DNA of 64,000 nucleotides from Bacteroidota bacterium. GTDB taxonomy: Bacteria; Bacteroidota; Bacteroidia; AKYH767-A; 2013-40CM-41-45. The position numbers and the translations under genes are program-made. The notes under the pieces are model-generated. The model was not told where the DNA came from. It was given only the letters and a program-made list of their open reading frames with translations, and searched no databases. The stretch covers positions 186,001-250,000 of the forward strand of contig QQVM01000020.1 in NCBI GenBank assembly GCA_003389385.1. Reading direction: 5' to 3'. Below are positions 52,062-61,123 of the stretch, piece after piece (within the stretch, counting starts at the first letter, position 1; every line of letters starts with the position of its first letter).

Positions 52062-54479
52062 ATGAATCTATTGGAAATTAAAGAGAAACTGGTTTGCTTT
52101 CATTGCGGAGAAGATTGCAGGGATGATTTGGTGTTAAAAGATGAAAATACTTTTTGTTGTGATGGTTGTCGGTTAGTATATGAAATTTTAACCGAAAATA
52201 AGCTCGATAATTACTATTGTCTGAATAGCAATCCGGGCTTGAGCCAGAAGTCAGAAAGCCGAAGAAAAACATTTGAATTTTTAGATAATGATGAAGTGAA
52301 ACGCAAGCTGCTTCAGTTTGATTCAGGTGGCATTAGCGGTATTACTCTTTCAATTCCAAGGATGCATTGCAGCAGCTGCATATGGTTGTTAGAAAATCTG
52401 AGCAGGTTCAGCGATTCAGTGATTTATTCGAATGTAAACTTCATGCGAAGGGAGCTTGTGGTTCAATTCGAAAATAAGAATTTTAGTCTAAAGAATCTGG
52501 TGGAGCTTTTAACTAAAATCGGTTATGAGCCGGAACTGAATCTGAAACATCTTGAAGGAGAGAGAAAGTCCAAGAAGAACCACAGCAAATATTATCGAAT
52601 TGGTATTGCAGGCTTTGCCTTTGGAAACATTATGCTTTTCAGCTTTCCTGAATATCTGTCTCATGATGACCTGCAACATCCCGGCTTTTCAAAAATGTTC
52701 AATTATCTGAACATGCTCTTGTCTGTTCCGGTTTTTTTTTATTGCAGTCTTCCTTTTTTCAGAGCTGCCATTGACGGGATTAAACAAAAATTTTTCAATA
52801 TCGATGTTCCGATAGCATTGGGTATCCTTGTTATGTTTGTCAGAAGTCTGCACGAGATCCTTGCTGAGATAGGACCAGGATACCTTGATACAATGACAGG
52901 ATTAGTGTTTTTCATGCTTATTGGAAGAAATTACCAGGAGAAATCTTATAGAGCCTTATCCTTCGACAGAGATTATAAATCTTTCTTTCCCATTGCTGTG
53001 ACAATTCTAAAAGATGATAAAGAAATTTCTGTACAACTTTCTGATTTGACTCCCGGTGATAAAGTTCTGATTCGAAACGAAGAGCTCGTTCCTGCAGATT
53101 CAATTGTTTTATCCGGTGAAGCAAGGATTGACTACAGCTTTGTAACAGGGGAGTCAAGAATTGTAAGTGTGGGTCGTGGCGAGCTTATTTACGCCGGAGG
53201 AAGACACTTTGGATCCAGTGTGATTTTGGAAGTGAAGAAAGAAGTGTCACAGAGTTACCTGACAGAGTTATGGAATAAAACAGACCGCTCAACAGAAAAC
53301 CGTGAATCAGGTTTTGAACAATTGGTAAATAAGATCAGTCATTATTTTACGATTGCGATTGTCGGGATAGCATTGTCAGGTCTGGTATACTGGACCTACT
53401 TTGGTCAGGCAAGTATTGGTTGGAATGCTTTCACTGCGGTGCTGATCATTGCCTGTCCCTGCGCCTTGGCGATTTCGTCACCATTTACGCTCGGAAGTAT
53501 CCTGCGCATTTTCGGAAATCAAAAGCTCTATTTAAGAAATGCGAAAGTCATTGAAAAGCTTGCTCAGATTGATACGGTCATATTTGATAAAACCGGAACA
53601 CTGACTGTTCGAAACCAAAATTCTGTCCGCTATCAGGGTATTGTCTTAAGTGATGACGAACTGTCGGCGGTGTCAAATCTCGCATCAGAATCTTTGCATC
53701 CTCTTAGTCAGGCTGTAAGCAAGTATATCCCTCAAAAAAAGATAAGACAAATTGAATCATTTCGTGAAATACCCGGGCATGGGATTGCAGGGGTCAGCGA
53801 ATCTTTACAGATTAAAATTGGTTCAGCTGAATTTGTTGGATTGGATCAGGATAAGCATGCGCCTTTATCGAGCCGTGTTCATCTTAAGATCGGCGATGAG
53901 TATAAGGGTTTTTTTAGCATTGAAAACAGCTATCGGGAAGGAATTGACAAACTTGTTCGACAACTTGAAAAAATGAATATGAAGTTAGAAGTTCTTAGCG
54001 GAGATAATGAGGCAGAATACGAAAACCTGAGATCAATATTTGGTGAAAACACATTGATAAGATTTAATCAATCTCCTTCTGATAAACTCGAGGCCGTAAA
54101 GAAACTTTCTATTCAGGGACGAAAAGTCATGATGGTAGGTGACGGATTGAATGATGCTGGTGCCTTGAATCATAGTTACGCAGGGGTGTCTGTTGCTGAA
54201 GATGAAACTTGTTTCACTCCTTCATGCGATGCTATTTTGCACTCATCCGGAACAAATAGAATTGCCAGGTTTATAGCTGCTTCTGCAGTAAGTCACAAAG
54301 TAATATACTCCAGTTTCGTAATTGCCTTGATATATAATATCGTCGGACTGTTTTTTGCTCTCAGGGGCGAGCTTTCACCTTTGTTTGCAGCAGTCGTCAT
54401 GCCCCTCAGCTCTGTATCAATCATTTTATTCACAACCCTGGCTTCCCGATTTTTAACAATCAGGATTCTGAATCGCTGA
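52062..54479 (+). CDS. ccoI: Copper-transporting P-type ATPase, CcoI/FixI type
   Basis: 805 residues. An N-terminal Cys-rich metal-binding domain (CFHCGEDC, CCDGCR; 1-50), an HMA-like domain with MHCSSCIW (about 100), eight membrane helices including CPC in IACPCALAIS, the phosphorylation motif DKTGTLT and the hinge GDGLNDAGAL. This is the CcoI/CopA2 subtype needed to load copper into the cbb3 oxidase. It exports Cu(I) to the periplasmic face for CcoN assembly. It directly precedes ccoS and ccoNO in the classical order, supporting the assignment. Confidence 0.93.
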   Translation: MNLLEIKEKLVCFHCGEDCRDDLVLKDENTFCCDGCRLVYEILTENKLDNYYCLNSNPGLSQKSESRRKTFEFLDNDEVKRKLLQFDSGGISGITLSIPRMHCSSCIWLLENLSRFSDSVIYSNVNFMRRELVVQFENKNFSLKNLVELLTKIGYEPELNLKHLEGERKSKKNHSKYYRIGIAGFAFGNIMLFSFPEYLSHDDLQHPGFSKMFNYLNMLLSVPVFFYCSLPFFRAAIDGIKQKFFNIDVPIALGILVMFVRSLHEILAEIGPGYLDTMTGLVFFMLIGRNYQEKSYRALSFDRDYKSFFPIAVTILKDDKEISVQLSDLTPGDKVLIRNEELVPADSIVLSGEARIDYSFVTGESRIVSVGRGELIYAGGRHFGSSVILEVKKEVSQSYLTELWNKTDRSTENRESGFEQLVNKISHYFTIAIVGIALSGLVYWTYFGQASIGWNAFTAVLIIACPCALAISSPFTLGSILRIFGNQKLYLRNAKVIEKLAQIDTVIFDKTGTLTVRNQNSVRYQGIVLSDDELSAVSNLASESLHPLSQAVSKYIPQKKIRQIESFREIPGHGIAGVSESLQIKIGSAEFVGLDQDKHAPLSSRVHLKIGDEYKGFFSIENSYREGIDKLVRQLEKMNMKLEVLSGDNEAEYENLRSIFGENTLIRFNQSPSDKLEAVKKLSIQGRKVMMVGDGLNDAGALNHSYAGVSVAEDETCFTPSCDAILHSSGTNRIARFIAASAVSHKVIYSSFVIALIYNIVGLFFALRGELSPLFAAVVMPLSSVSIILFTTLASRFLTIRILNR

Positions 54480-54505
54480 ACACTAACAGTTTGCAATAGT
54501 CTGAC

Positions 54506-54548
54506 TGATTATTGTCATGCAGTGTGCTGACACTGATCATTATTGTGA
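54506..54548 (+). promoter_or_regulatory. FNR-type box upstream of ccoS-ccoNOQP
   Basis: TGATTATTGTCA (54506-54517) fits TGAY-N4-RTCA perfectly. A poor -7-like TATTGTGA lies at 54541 (offset 35). The next gene, ccoS, starts at 54593. Confidence 0.55.
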
Positions 54549-54592
54549 ATAAGAATGCAGGATAGTTTTGGCATCCGGGATCATTGATTATC

Positions 54593-54769
54593 ATGTCTGT
54601 AATCTTCCTCCTTATCATTATTAGCCTTCTGATTGCCATTGGTTTTCTGCTCGCCTTTTTATGGAGCGTCAGAGATGGTCAATATGATGATGATTATACT
54701 CCTTCTGTACGGATACTTTTCGAAGAAGAAACTGACAACAGCAAAAAAGAACCAAACTCTGAAATATGA
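54593..54769 (+). CDS. ccoS: cbb3 oxidase assembly protein CcoS
   Basis: 58 residues from ATG 54593 (MSVIFLLIIISLLIA); the track start at 54584 adds three residues. One membrane helix with FLLAFLWSVRDGQYDDDYTPS, the xFxWAxxxGQFDDxxxP signature of CcoS. It helps insert heme and copper into CcoN. The stop overlaps the ccoNO start (ATGA), so translation is coupled. Confidence 0.93.
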   Translation: MSVIFLLIIISLLIAIGFLLAFLWSVRDGQYDDDYTPSVRILFEEETDNSKKEPNSEI

Positions 54770-56904
54770 ATGTTGAAAAATTCAGTTACGACAACAAGAT
54801 TGTAAAATACTTCGCAGTCGCCACGGTACTGTGGGGAATGGTAGGGATGCTGGTTGGAATTATAATTGCAATTCAGCTCATCGATCCGGCTTATAATGCT
54901 GCTTCTTATCTGAGCTTTGGCAGACTCAGGCCGCTTCACACTAATGCGGTAATTTTCGCATTTGTTGGAAACGGCATGTTCATGGGTGTTTATTATTCTC
55001 TTCAACGTCTGATGAAAGCCAGAATGTTCAGTGATACGCTGAGTTGGCTGCATTTTTGGGGTTGGCAGCTAATCATCGTCCTTGCAGCACTTACACTGCC
55101 TTTTGGTATTAGCTCCGGAAAGGAATATGCTGAGTTAGAGTGGCCAATAGACATAATGATCGCTCTTGTCTGGGTGATCTTTACCGTAAACATGTTCGGA
55201 ACAATCTTTAAGAGAAGAGAAAGACATCTTTATGTTGCAGTATGGTTTTACATAGCTACAGTTATAACCGTTGCTGTATTGCACATTGTAAACTCACTTG
55301 CTATTCCTGTCAGCCTTTTCAAAAGTTACTCTGTTTTTGCAGGTGTACAGGATGCGTTGGTTCAATGGTGGTATGGGCATAATGCAGTAGCATTCTTTTT
55401 AACAACTCCTTTCCTTGGTCTTATGTATTATTTTATTCCAAAGGCAGCGAACCGTCCGGTTTACTCTTATAGGCTTTCAATCATTCACTTCTGGGCTTTA
55501 ATTTTCATCTATATCTGGGCAGGCCCTCATCACTTGCTTTACAATGCATTGCCTGACTGGGCACAGTCTCTCGGAGTTGTATTTTCAGTTATGTTGATAG
55601 CTCCTTCATGGGGAGGAATGATAAATGGTCTTCTGACGCTCAGGGGTGCATGGGATAAAGTAAGGGAAAGTCCGGTGCTTAAATTCATGGTAGTGGCAAT
55701 TACCGCATATGGCATGGCGACTTTCGAAGGACCAATGCTTTCTCTTAAAAATGTAAACGCAATTGCGCATTTCACTGACTGGATTGTTGCTCACGTTCAT
55801 GTCGGAGGATTGGGATGGAATGGTATGCTGACTTTCGGAATACTTTACTGGCTTGTGCCCAAAATGTACAATACAAATCTTTATTCGAAAAAGCTGGCTG
55901 GTTTCCATTTCTGGGCAGCGACTCTTGGAATTATCTTTTACGCAGTTCCAATGTATTGGGCAGGCTTCACTCAGTCTTTAATGTGGAAAGAGTTTACCGC
56001 AGAAGGTGTACTTCGTTATCCGAATTTCCTTGAGACAGTAATTCAGATTATGCCTATGTACAAATTGCGTGTGTTGGGTGGTATTCTATACTTCATTGGT
56101 GCCGGTGTGATGATTTACAATCTTGTGAAAACGGCAAAAGCCGGATCATTTGTATCACAGGAAGGCGCCGAAGCTCCTGCATTGACTAAGCTGGTTAAGG
56201 AGCCCAAGGGTCACTGGCACAGATGGATTGAGCGTCGCCCTGCCCAACTCATGTTCTGGAGCCTAATTGCTATTCTGATTGGAGGTTTGGTTGAGTTAGT
56301 ACCAATGATGACTGTAAAATCAAATGTACCGGTCATATCTTCAGTGAAACCATATACACCCCTTGAACTTCATGGAAGAGATATTTATCTAAGGGAAGGT
56401 TGTTACACTTGCCATAGCCAGATGATTCGTCCTTTCAGGTCAGAGACTGAGAGGTACGGCGAATACAGCAAGGCTGGAGAGTTCGTATACGATCATCCAT
56501 TTCAGTGGGGTTCAAAAAGAAACGGTCCTGATTTGGCCCGTGTTGGGGGTAAATATCCGAATTCATGGCACTACAATCACATGATTGATGTGGAGACAAT
56601 GTCACCCGGCAGTCTCATGCCATCATATCCATTTCTTGCCGAAGATAATCTTGATCTGTCAACCACTGCAGATAAAATAAGAGTCATGAAAAAACTCGGA
56701 GTTCCTTACTCTGAAGGATATGAAAGCAAAGCCGTTGATGATCTTAAGGCGCAGGCTAAAGCGATAGCAGATGATCTGGAAAGCACGGGAATAAAAGTTG
56801 ATCAGGGGAAAGAAATTATTGCTCTGATTGCTTATCTGCAAAAGCTGGGTGTTGACATCAGATCTGATCAGGAAAAGAAACTTACTCAAAACGTAAACCG
56901 ATAA
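54766..56904 (+). CDS. ccoNO: cbb3-type cytochrome c oxidase subunits I and II fused (CcoNO)
   Basis: 712 residues. Residues 1-480 are CcoN: 12 helices, low-spin heme His in RPLHTNAVIF, Cu(B) ligands in QWWYGHNAV and GPHHLLY, and heme His in IVAHVHVGG. After a linker, residues about 500-700 are CcoO: a membrane helix (LMFWSLIAILIGGLVELVPM) and a mono-heme domain with CYTCHSQM. The two subunits are separate genes in most Proteobacteria; the fusion is common in Bacteroidota, so it is not a sequencing artefact. The enzyme reduces oxygen to water with high affinity and pumps protons. Confidence 0.95.
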   Translation: MNVEKFSYDNKIVKYFAVATVLWGMVGMLVGIIIAIQLIDPAYNAASYLSFGRLRPLHTNAVIFAFVGNGMFMGVYYSLQRLMKARMFSDTLSWLHFWGWQLIIVLAALTLPFGISSGKEYAELEWPIDIMIALVWVIFTVNMFGTIFKRRERHLYVAVWFYIATVITVAVLHIVNSLAIPVSLFKSYSVFAGVQDALVQWWYGHNAVAFFLTTPFLGLMYYFIPKAANRPVYSYRLSIIHFWALIFIYIWAGPHHLLYNALPDWAQSLGVVFSVMLIAPSWGGMINGLLTLRGAWDKVRESPVLKFMVVAITAYGMATFEGPMLSLKNVNAIAHFTDWIVAHVHVGGLGWNGMLTFGILYWLVPKMYNTNLYSKKLAGFHFWAATLGIIFYAVPMYWAGFTQSLMWKEFTAEGVLRYPNFLETVIQIMPMYKLRVLGGILYFIGAGVMIYNLVKTAKAGSFVSQEGAEAPALTKLVKEPKGHWHRWIERRPAQLMFWSLIAILIGGLVELVPMMTVKSNVPVISSVKPYTPLELHGRDIYLREGCYTCHSQMIRPFRSETERYGEYSKAGEFVYDHPFQWGSKRNGPDLARVGGKYPNSWHYNHMIDVETMSPGSLMPSYPFLAEDNLDLSTTADKIRVMKKLGVPYSEGYESKAVDDLKAQAKAIADDLESTGIKVDQGKEIIALIAYLQKLGVDIRSDQEKKLTQNVNR

Positions 56905-56908
56905 AAAG

Positions 56909-57106
56909 ATGTTCAAAAATTATTTGCAGTCAATAGACGGAATCGAAATCTATCCTATCATTTCACTTGTGGTCTTTTTTCTGTTCTTCATCATAATGAC
57001 CATTTATGTGATTGGACTTAAGAAAAGAGATATGAGTCTTCTGAGCAATATTCCGTTCACTGGTGAAGATGAATTCAAAACATCAATTCAGAAACAAAAT
57101 AAGTGA
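56909..57106 (+). CDS. ccoQ: CcoQ-like small cbb3 subunit
   Basis: 65 residues with one membrane helix (ISLVVFFLFFIIMTIYVIGL) followed by KKRDMSLLSNIPF, the layout of CcoQ. It lies 4 bp after ccoNO and just ahead of ccoP, where CcoQ belongs. It stabilises the oxidase complex in other bacteria. The assignment rests on position and topology because CcoQ is poorly conserved. Confidence 0.8.
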   Translation: MFKNYLQSIDGIEIYPIISLVVFFLFFIIMTIYVIGLKKRDMSLLSNIPFTGEDEFKTSIQKQNK

Positions 57107-57113
57107 TTGTAAT

Positions 57114-58052
57114 ATGAAAAATATCATTTATCCTGCAATTTCAGGATTAGTTTTTACTCTTGTTCCTCACATCGCTTTTTCAGAAGGCCTTAATACGTCG
57201 AAGGAGTATGTGATTAATACAGCTGCAATCCCGAATGCATTTTTCGACCCTATGGTTTATCTTGGAATATTCATTGCTGTAATAGTTGTGACTGTTTTAA
57301 TTGTGCAATCTATTGCAATCGGTGCAATCACTGAACAACTACGCGGGGAGAAAATTAAAGTCCATGAAGAATCTTATTTAAAGCCGGAGCACAAAAGAAT
57401 TTCTGTTTGGTCTAAGCTCATGAAAGCAATGACCCGGACAGTTCCTGTTGAAAGAGAAGCCGATGTGATGCTAGATCATGATTATGATGGAATCAAGGAG
57501 CTGGATAACAGGTTGCCTCCCTGGTGGCTTTGGGGCTTCTATGTCACTATTGTCTTTTCCCTGATCTATATGGTCGCGTATCATATAACTGGCACCTGGA
57601 AGTTGCAGGATGAAGAATATCTCGCTGAAGTCAAAAAAGCTGAGACGGAAAAAGAAATAAGAATCAAGTCAGGCCAAAATTTGGTGACAGCGGAATCGGT
57701 AGTATTTCTAGACGATCAGCTTTCATTGAGTTCCGGAAAAAAACTTTATGATAATTTCTGCGTCGCATGCCACGGAACCGCAGGGCAGGGTGGAGTCGGT
57801 CCAAATCTGGTAGATGATTTCTGGATTCATGGTGGAGGTGTAAAAAATATATTTAAAGTGATAGAGCAGGGCGTGCCATCCAAAGGAATGATATCATGGA
57901 AGTCTCAATTGTCACCGAAGCAAATGCAGGAACTCTCGAGTTATCTGATGACATTCAAAGGAACAAATCCCCCTGACCAAAAAGCCCCGCAAGGAGAACT
58001 TTGGATAAGTGAGTCTTCCAAAATTGATTCAATGGCATCAGTTAAAATTTAA
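57114..58052 (+). CDS. ccoP: cbb3 oxidase cytochrome c subunit CcoP, single heme
   Basis: I use ATG 57114 (312 residues), since the track start at 57063 runs through ccoQ. N-terminal helices (YPAISGLVFTLVPHIAF; DPMVYLGIFIAVIVVTVLIVQSI), a second membrane segment after DNRLPPWWLWGFYVTIVFSLIYMVAYH (the CcoP N-domain), and one c-type heme domain with CVACH (about 225-300). Most CcoP proteins have two heme domains; only one is present here. It delivers electrons to CcoNO. Confidence 0.93.
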   Translation: MKNIIYPAISGLVFTLVPHIAFSEGLNTSKEYVINTAAIPNAFFDPMVYLGIFIAVIVVTVLIVQSIAIGAITEQLRGEKIKVHEESYLKPEHKRISVWSKLMKAMTRTVPVEREADVMLDHDYDGIKELDNRLPPWWLWGFYVTIVFSLIYMVAYHITGTWKLQDEEYLAEVKKAETEKEIRIKSGQNLVTAESVVFLDDQLSLSSGKKLYDNFCVACHGTAGQGGVGPNLVDDFWIHGGGVKNIFKVIEQGVPSKGMISWKSQLSPKQMQELSSYLMTFKGTNPPDQKAPQGELWISESSKIDSMASVKI

Positions 58053-58055
58053 TGA

Positions 58056-59462
58056 ATGCCTGAAAATGCTCCATATAATCTGGATAACGCTTCTTTTCGC
58101 GACAGCGTTGCAACTATAGGTGACGACGGGAAGAGAAACTGGATTTATCCTAAAAAACCGTCAGGGAGATACCATACATACCGATTAATTGCCAGCATTG
58201 TATTTCTTTCATTCCTTTTCACAGGACCTTTTTTGCAAATAGATGGTCATCCGATGTTTCTCTTCAATATCTTAGAGAGAAAATTCATCATATTTGGATT
58301 TCCTTTCTGGCCGCAGGATTTTTTTCTTTTTGTTCTGGCCATGCTCACATTTTTTGTTTTCATCATTTTGTTTACTGCAATATTCGGAAGGCTGTGGTGT
58401 GGCTGGGCTTGCCCACAGACAATATTTATGGAAATGGTATTCCGGAAAATTGAATATTGGATAGAAGGTGACGCAGGCAGTCAGAAAAAATTGAACAATC
58501 AAAATTGGACCTCCGAAAAAATTGCCAAGAAAGCTTCAAAGCATTTTTTATTTTTCCTGATCTCTTTCATTATTTCCAATACTTTTCTTGCATACATAAT
58601 TGGAGTCGAACGTTTATGGCAATTAATGGAACATGGACCTGCGCGACATTCCGGTACATTTATTGCACTTGTGCTTTTCACTTCTGTTTTTTACGGAGTG
58701 TTTTCAAGATTTAGAGAGCAGGTTTGTCTTGTCGTTTGTCCATATGGAAGACTTCAGGGTGTCCTGCTTGACAGGAATTCGGTGGTAATAGCCTATGATT
58801 ACACACGCGGTGAACAAAGAGGAAAGATAACTAAAAACTCGGTGAGAAAGGAAGGCGACTGTATCGACTGCTCTCTTTGTGTTCAGGTATGTCCGACAGG
58901 TATCGATATCAGGAATGGAACCCAGCTTGAATGTGTGAACTGCACCGCTTGTATAGATGCTTGCGACCATGTCATGGATAAAGTTGGATTTGAAAAGGGA
59001 CTCATACGATATGCCAGCGAGAATGAAATTGCGAATAAGTCGAAATTCAAGTTTACAGGAAGGATTGCCGGTTACAGCTTGGTTTTGGCAGTTCTGTTTA
59101 CAGTGTTGGCCTCCTTTGTGGCGTTTAGGTCAGATGTCGAAGCTACCATTCTTCGAACACCGGGACAGCTTTATCAACTGATAGGCGAAGACAGTATAAG
59201 TAATCTGTATAACATTCAGCTTGTGAATAAGACTTTTAAAGATATTCCGGTTACCCTTGTTCTGAACGGCTTTAAAGGAAAAATCAGGTATGTAGGAAAT
59301 GAATTAAGTGATTTGAAAAGGGATTCAGTTTCCTCTGCCGTCTTTTTTCTGGTTTTGCCCAGAAATGAAATCGATCAATCAAAAACGAAAGTAAGTTTCA
59401 CTTTGAGTTCTGAAGGTAAGCCACTGCAGAATATTGAAACATATTTCATGGGAGTTAAATAA
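58056..59462 (+). CDS. ccoG: cbb3 oxidase accessory ferredoxin CcoG
   Basis: 468 residues. Five membrane helices, with the CcoG/RdxA blocks RYHTYR, WCGWACPQT and YWIEGDA, a double 4Fe-4S ferredoxin domain (CIDCSLCVQVCPTGID and CVNCTACIDACDHV) and a C-terminal periplasmic Ig-like domain. CcoG has been shown elsewhere to reduce copper for delivery to the cbb3 site. Gap of 3 bp to ccoP. Confidence 0.94.
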   Translation: MPENAPYNLDNASFRDSVATIGDDGKRNWIYPKKPSGRYHTYRLIASIVFLSFLFTGPFLQIDGHPMFLFNILERKFIIFGFPFWPQDFFLFVLAMLTFFVFIILFTAIFGRLWCGWACPQTIFMEMVFRKIEYWIEGDAGSQKKLNNQNWTSEKIAKKASKHFLFFLISFIISNTFLAYIIGVERLWQLMEHGPARHSGTFIALVLFTSVFYGVFSRFREQVCLVVCPYGRLQGVLLDRNSVVIAYDYTRGEQRGKITKNSVRKEGDCIDCSLCVQVCPTGIDIRNGTQLECVNCTACIDACDHVMDKVGFEKGLIRYASENEIANKSKFKFTGRIAGYSLVLAVLFTVLASFVAFRSDVEATILRTPGQLYQLIGEDSISNLYNIQLVNKTFKDIPVTLVLNGFKGKIRYVGNELSDLKRDSVSSAVFFLVLPRNEIDQSKTKVSFTLSSEGKPLQNIETYFMGVK

Positions 59463-59472
59463 AGGAGGCATT

Positions 59473-59916
59473 ATGAAAATAAACTGGGGTTGGTCTATCG
59501 TTATTGCATTGGCGATTTTCATGTCATTCATTCTTTATCTTGTATTCAGTTGCATTGGAGAGAAGGTAGAGTTGGTCGCAAAAGATTATTATGACAGAGA
59601 GTTAAGATATCAGGATCGAATCAACAAGGAAGATAATTATTCAAGGCTTAGTTCAAAGTTTCGTTTTGAGCAGGTGGATTCTGTGCTGATTGTTCATTAT
59701 CCGGAAAAGCTCCCTCATGCTGATGCATCAGGGGAAATTGTTTTCTTCCGGCCAGATGATTCCGGAAGCGATTTTATTGTTCCGGTTAAACCGGAAATCG
59801 ACAATTCTCAACTTATAAGCATGGCAGGTATCCGGAAAGGTTTATGGTTGTTGAAAATCTCCTTAAGCATGGATGGCGTTGATTATTATTCTGAACAAAA
59901 GCTGATGATTCGCTGA
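59473..59916 (+). CDS. ccoH: FixH/CcoH family assembly protein
   Basis: 147 residues from ATG 59473; the track start (59434) lies inside ccoG. One of the few clear Shine-Dalgarno sequences in the window (AAAGGAGG, 59461-59468) precedes it and supports this start. One membrane helix (WGWSIVIALAIFMSFILYLVF), the KDYYDRELRYQDRI motif of the FixH family, then a beta-rich periplasmic domain. Required for cbb3 maturation in other bacteria. It overlaps the next start by one base. Confidence 0.92.
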   Translation: MKINWGWSIVIALAIFMSFILYLVFSCIGEKVELVAKDYYDRELRYQDRINKEDNYSRLSSKFRFEQVDSVLIVHYPEKLPHADASGEIVFFRPDDSGSDFIVPVKPEIDNSQLISMAGIRKGLWLLKISLSMDGVDYYSEQKLMIR

Positions 59917-60578
59917 TGGTATTGATGACGGCATTTGCTTTAGGTTTTTTAGGAAGTGCACATTGTATAGGTATGTGCGGACCTATTGCTGTGATGCTGC
60001 CAGGTAGAGATTCTTCATGGTTCGTTTTGATCTCCGGTCGTTTATTGTATAATGCAGGCAGAATCTCAACCTATGTAATAATGGGCTTAGCAGCAGGACT
60101 AATTGGCTTCACTTTTAGTATGAACGGGTTTCAAAAATGGCTTTCTGTGTTAACAGGTTGCGGGTTGATACTAAGTGTCAGTATTCCTTTAGTGAACAGT
60201 AAATTCAGAATTTCATTTTCCGCTATCACAAAATTAACAGTATACATTAAAGGAGCTTTTAAAAGAGTGTTTAAGTTCAAGTCTCCTCTTTCATTGTTTT
60301 TAACGGGCACTGTAACCGGATTGTTGCCCTGTGGTCTTGTTTATGTGGCAATGGCGGCTGCTGTCGCAATGGGAAGTATCAGCAATAGCTCATTGTACAT
60401 GCTTTCATTCGGTCTTGGTACTTTGCCTGTAATGTTTGCCACCTCAATTTCACACAAGTTATTCGGTGGAAAAATTGTATCTAGTTTCAGAAATCTTTAT
60501 CCTGTTCTGATTATAGTTCTGGGAATATTCCTCATTTACCGTGGTATAAGCATGAACAGTGCCTCTTGTTGTCATTGA
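59916..60578 (+). CDS. SafE/TauE-type membrane protein of the cbb3 cluster
   Basis: 220 residues, six helices. It has the HCIGMCGP motif near the N-terminus and GLLPCGLVYVAMAAA in the middle, both with Cys. This is the CcoA-unrelated sulfite-exporter-like (UreH/DsbD-like) family routinely placed after fixH in Bacteroidota cbb3 operons. The CxxxC pairs suggest copper or thiol handling during oxidase assembly. Starts at the last base of the ccoH stop (TGATG). Confidence 0.85.
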   Translation: MVLMTAFALGFLGSAHCIGMCGPIAVMLPGRDSSWFVLISGRLLYNAGRISTYVIMGLAAGLIGFTFSMNGFQKWLSVLTGCGLILSVSIPLVNSKFRISFSAITKLTVYIKGAFKRVFKFKSPLSLFLTGTVTGLLPCGLVYVAMAAAVAMGSISNSSLYMLSFGLGTLPVMFATSISHKLFGGKIVSSFRNLYPVLIIVLGIFLIYRGISMNSASCCH

Positions 60579-60640
60579 TTTATTCAAGACTTTGAAAATC
60601 TCTGAAATGATGGTTACATTCGTATGTAAAATGTTAAGCT

Positions 60641-61069
60641 ATGTCATTGCATGAGATGCATCTTGCATTGGGTATGTTGCTGCTTCGTCTTGTAACTGGG
60701 ATCATTTTCTTCTTTCAGGGTTATGCTAAGATTTTCCGGGTTTCAATAAAGGAGGTAGTTGAAGTGTTTAAAGAGCCTATGGATAAAACATGGATACCGA
60801 CTGCCTTTCTTAAACCTTTCGCATGGATTACTTCAATTCTTGAACTTGTAGGGGGATTTATGCTAGTCATGGGAATATTCCGCGACTTTGCGCTTTACCT
60901 GCTGGCTTTCGACTTATTTTTAGTTGCTTTTGCTTTTAGTTCGATTAAAGCAATGTGGGATATGCAATATTACTTTCCCCGATTTGTGTTTGTGCTTCTC
61001 TTGCTTATGCTGCCCCCTGAATGGGATTCACTCTGCCTTGAAACGGTCATTCCAATGCTATTCAAATAA
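60641..61069 (+). CDS. DoxX family membrane protein
   Basis: 142 residues with four membrane helices and the DoxX blocks LLLRLVTGIIFFFQGYAKIF and LELVGGFMLVMGIFRDFALYLLAFD. DoxX-like proteins are associated with redox and thiol homeostasis in some bacteria; no specific reaction is known. Gap of 62 bp to the SafE-like gene, so it may be a separate unit. The stop lies within the terminator that serves the convergent yceI gene. Confidence 0.8.
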   Translation: MSLHEMHLALGMLLLRLVTGIIFFFQGYAKIFRVSIKEVVEVFKEPMDKTWIPTAFLKPFAWITSILELVGGFMLVMGIFRDFALYLLAFDLFLVAFAFSSIKAMWDMQYYFPRFVFVLLLLMLPPEWDSLCLETVIPMLFK

Positions 61070-61097
61070 AAAGCCATCTCGATGATCCGAAATGGCT
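61066..61097 (-). terminator. Terminator of the YceI gene
   Basis: On the minus strand AGCCATTTCG-GATCAT-CGAGATGGCT makes a 10-bp stem (with one G-T pair) and a 6-nt loop, followed by TTTTTATTTG. It starts about 27 bp beyond the YceI stop and reaches into the DoxX stop codon. Confidence 0.8.
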
Positions 61098-61123
61098 CTG
61101 AACTAGAATGACCAGAATAAAAA

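Noticed and set aside
54766-56904. CcoN-CcoO fusion as a frameshift or assembly artefact
   Set aside because: The frame is continuous, the linker is normal and the fusion is common in Bacteroidota.
60608-60619. TGATGGTTACAT as an FNR box before DoxX
   Set aside because: Second half-site does not match and it is only 21 bp from the start codon.
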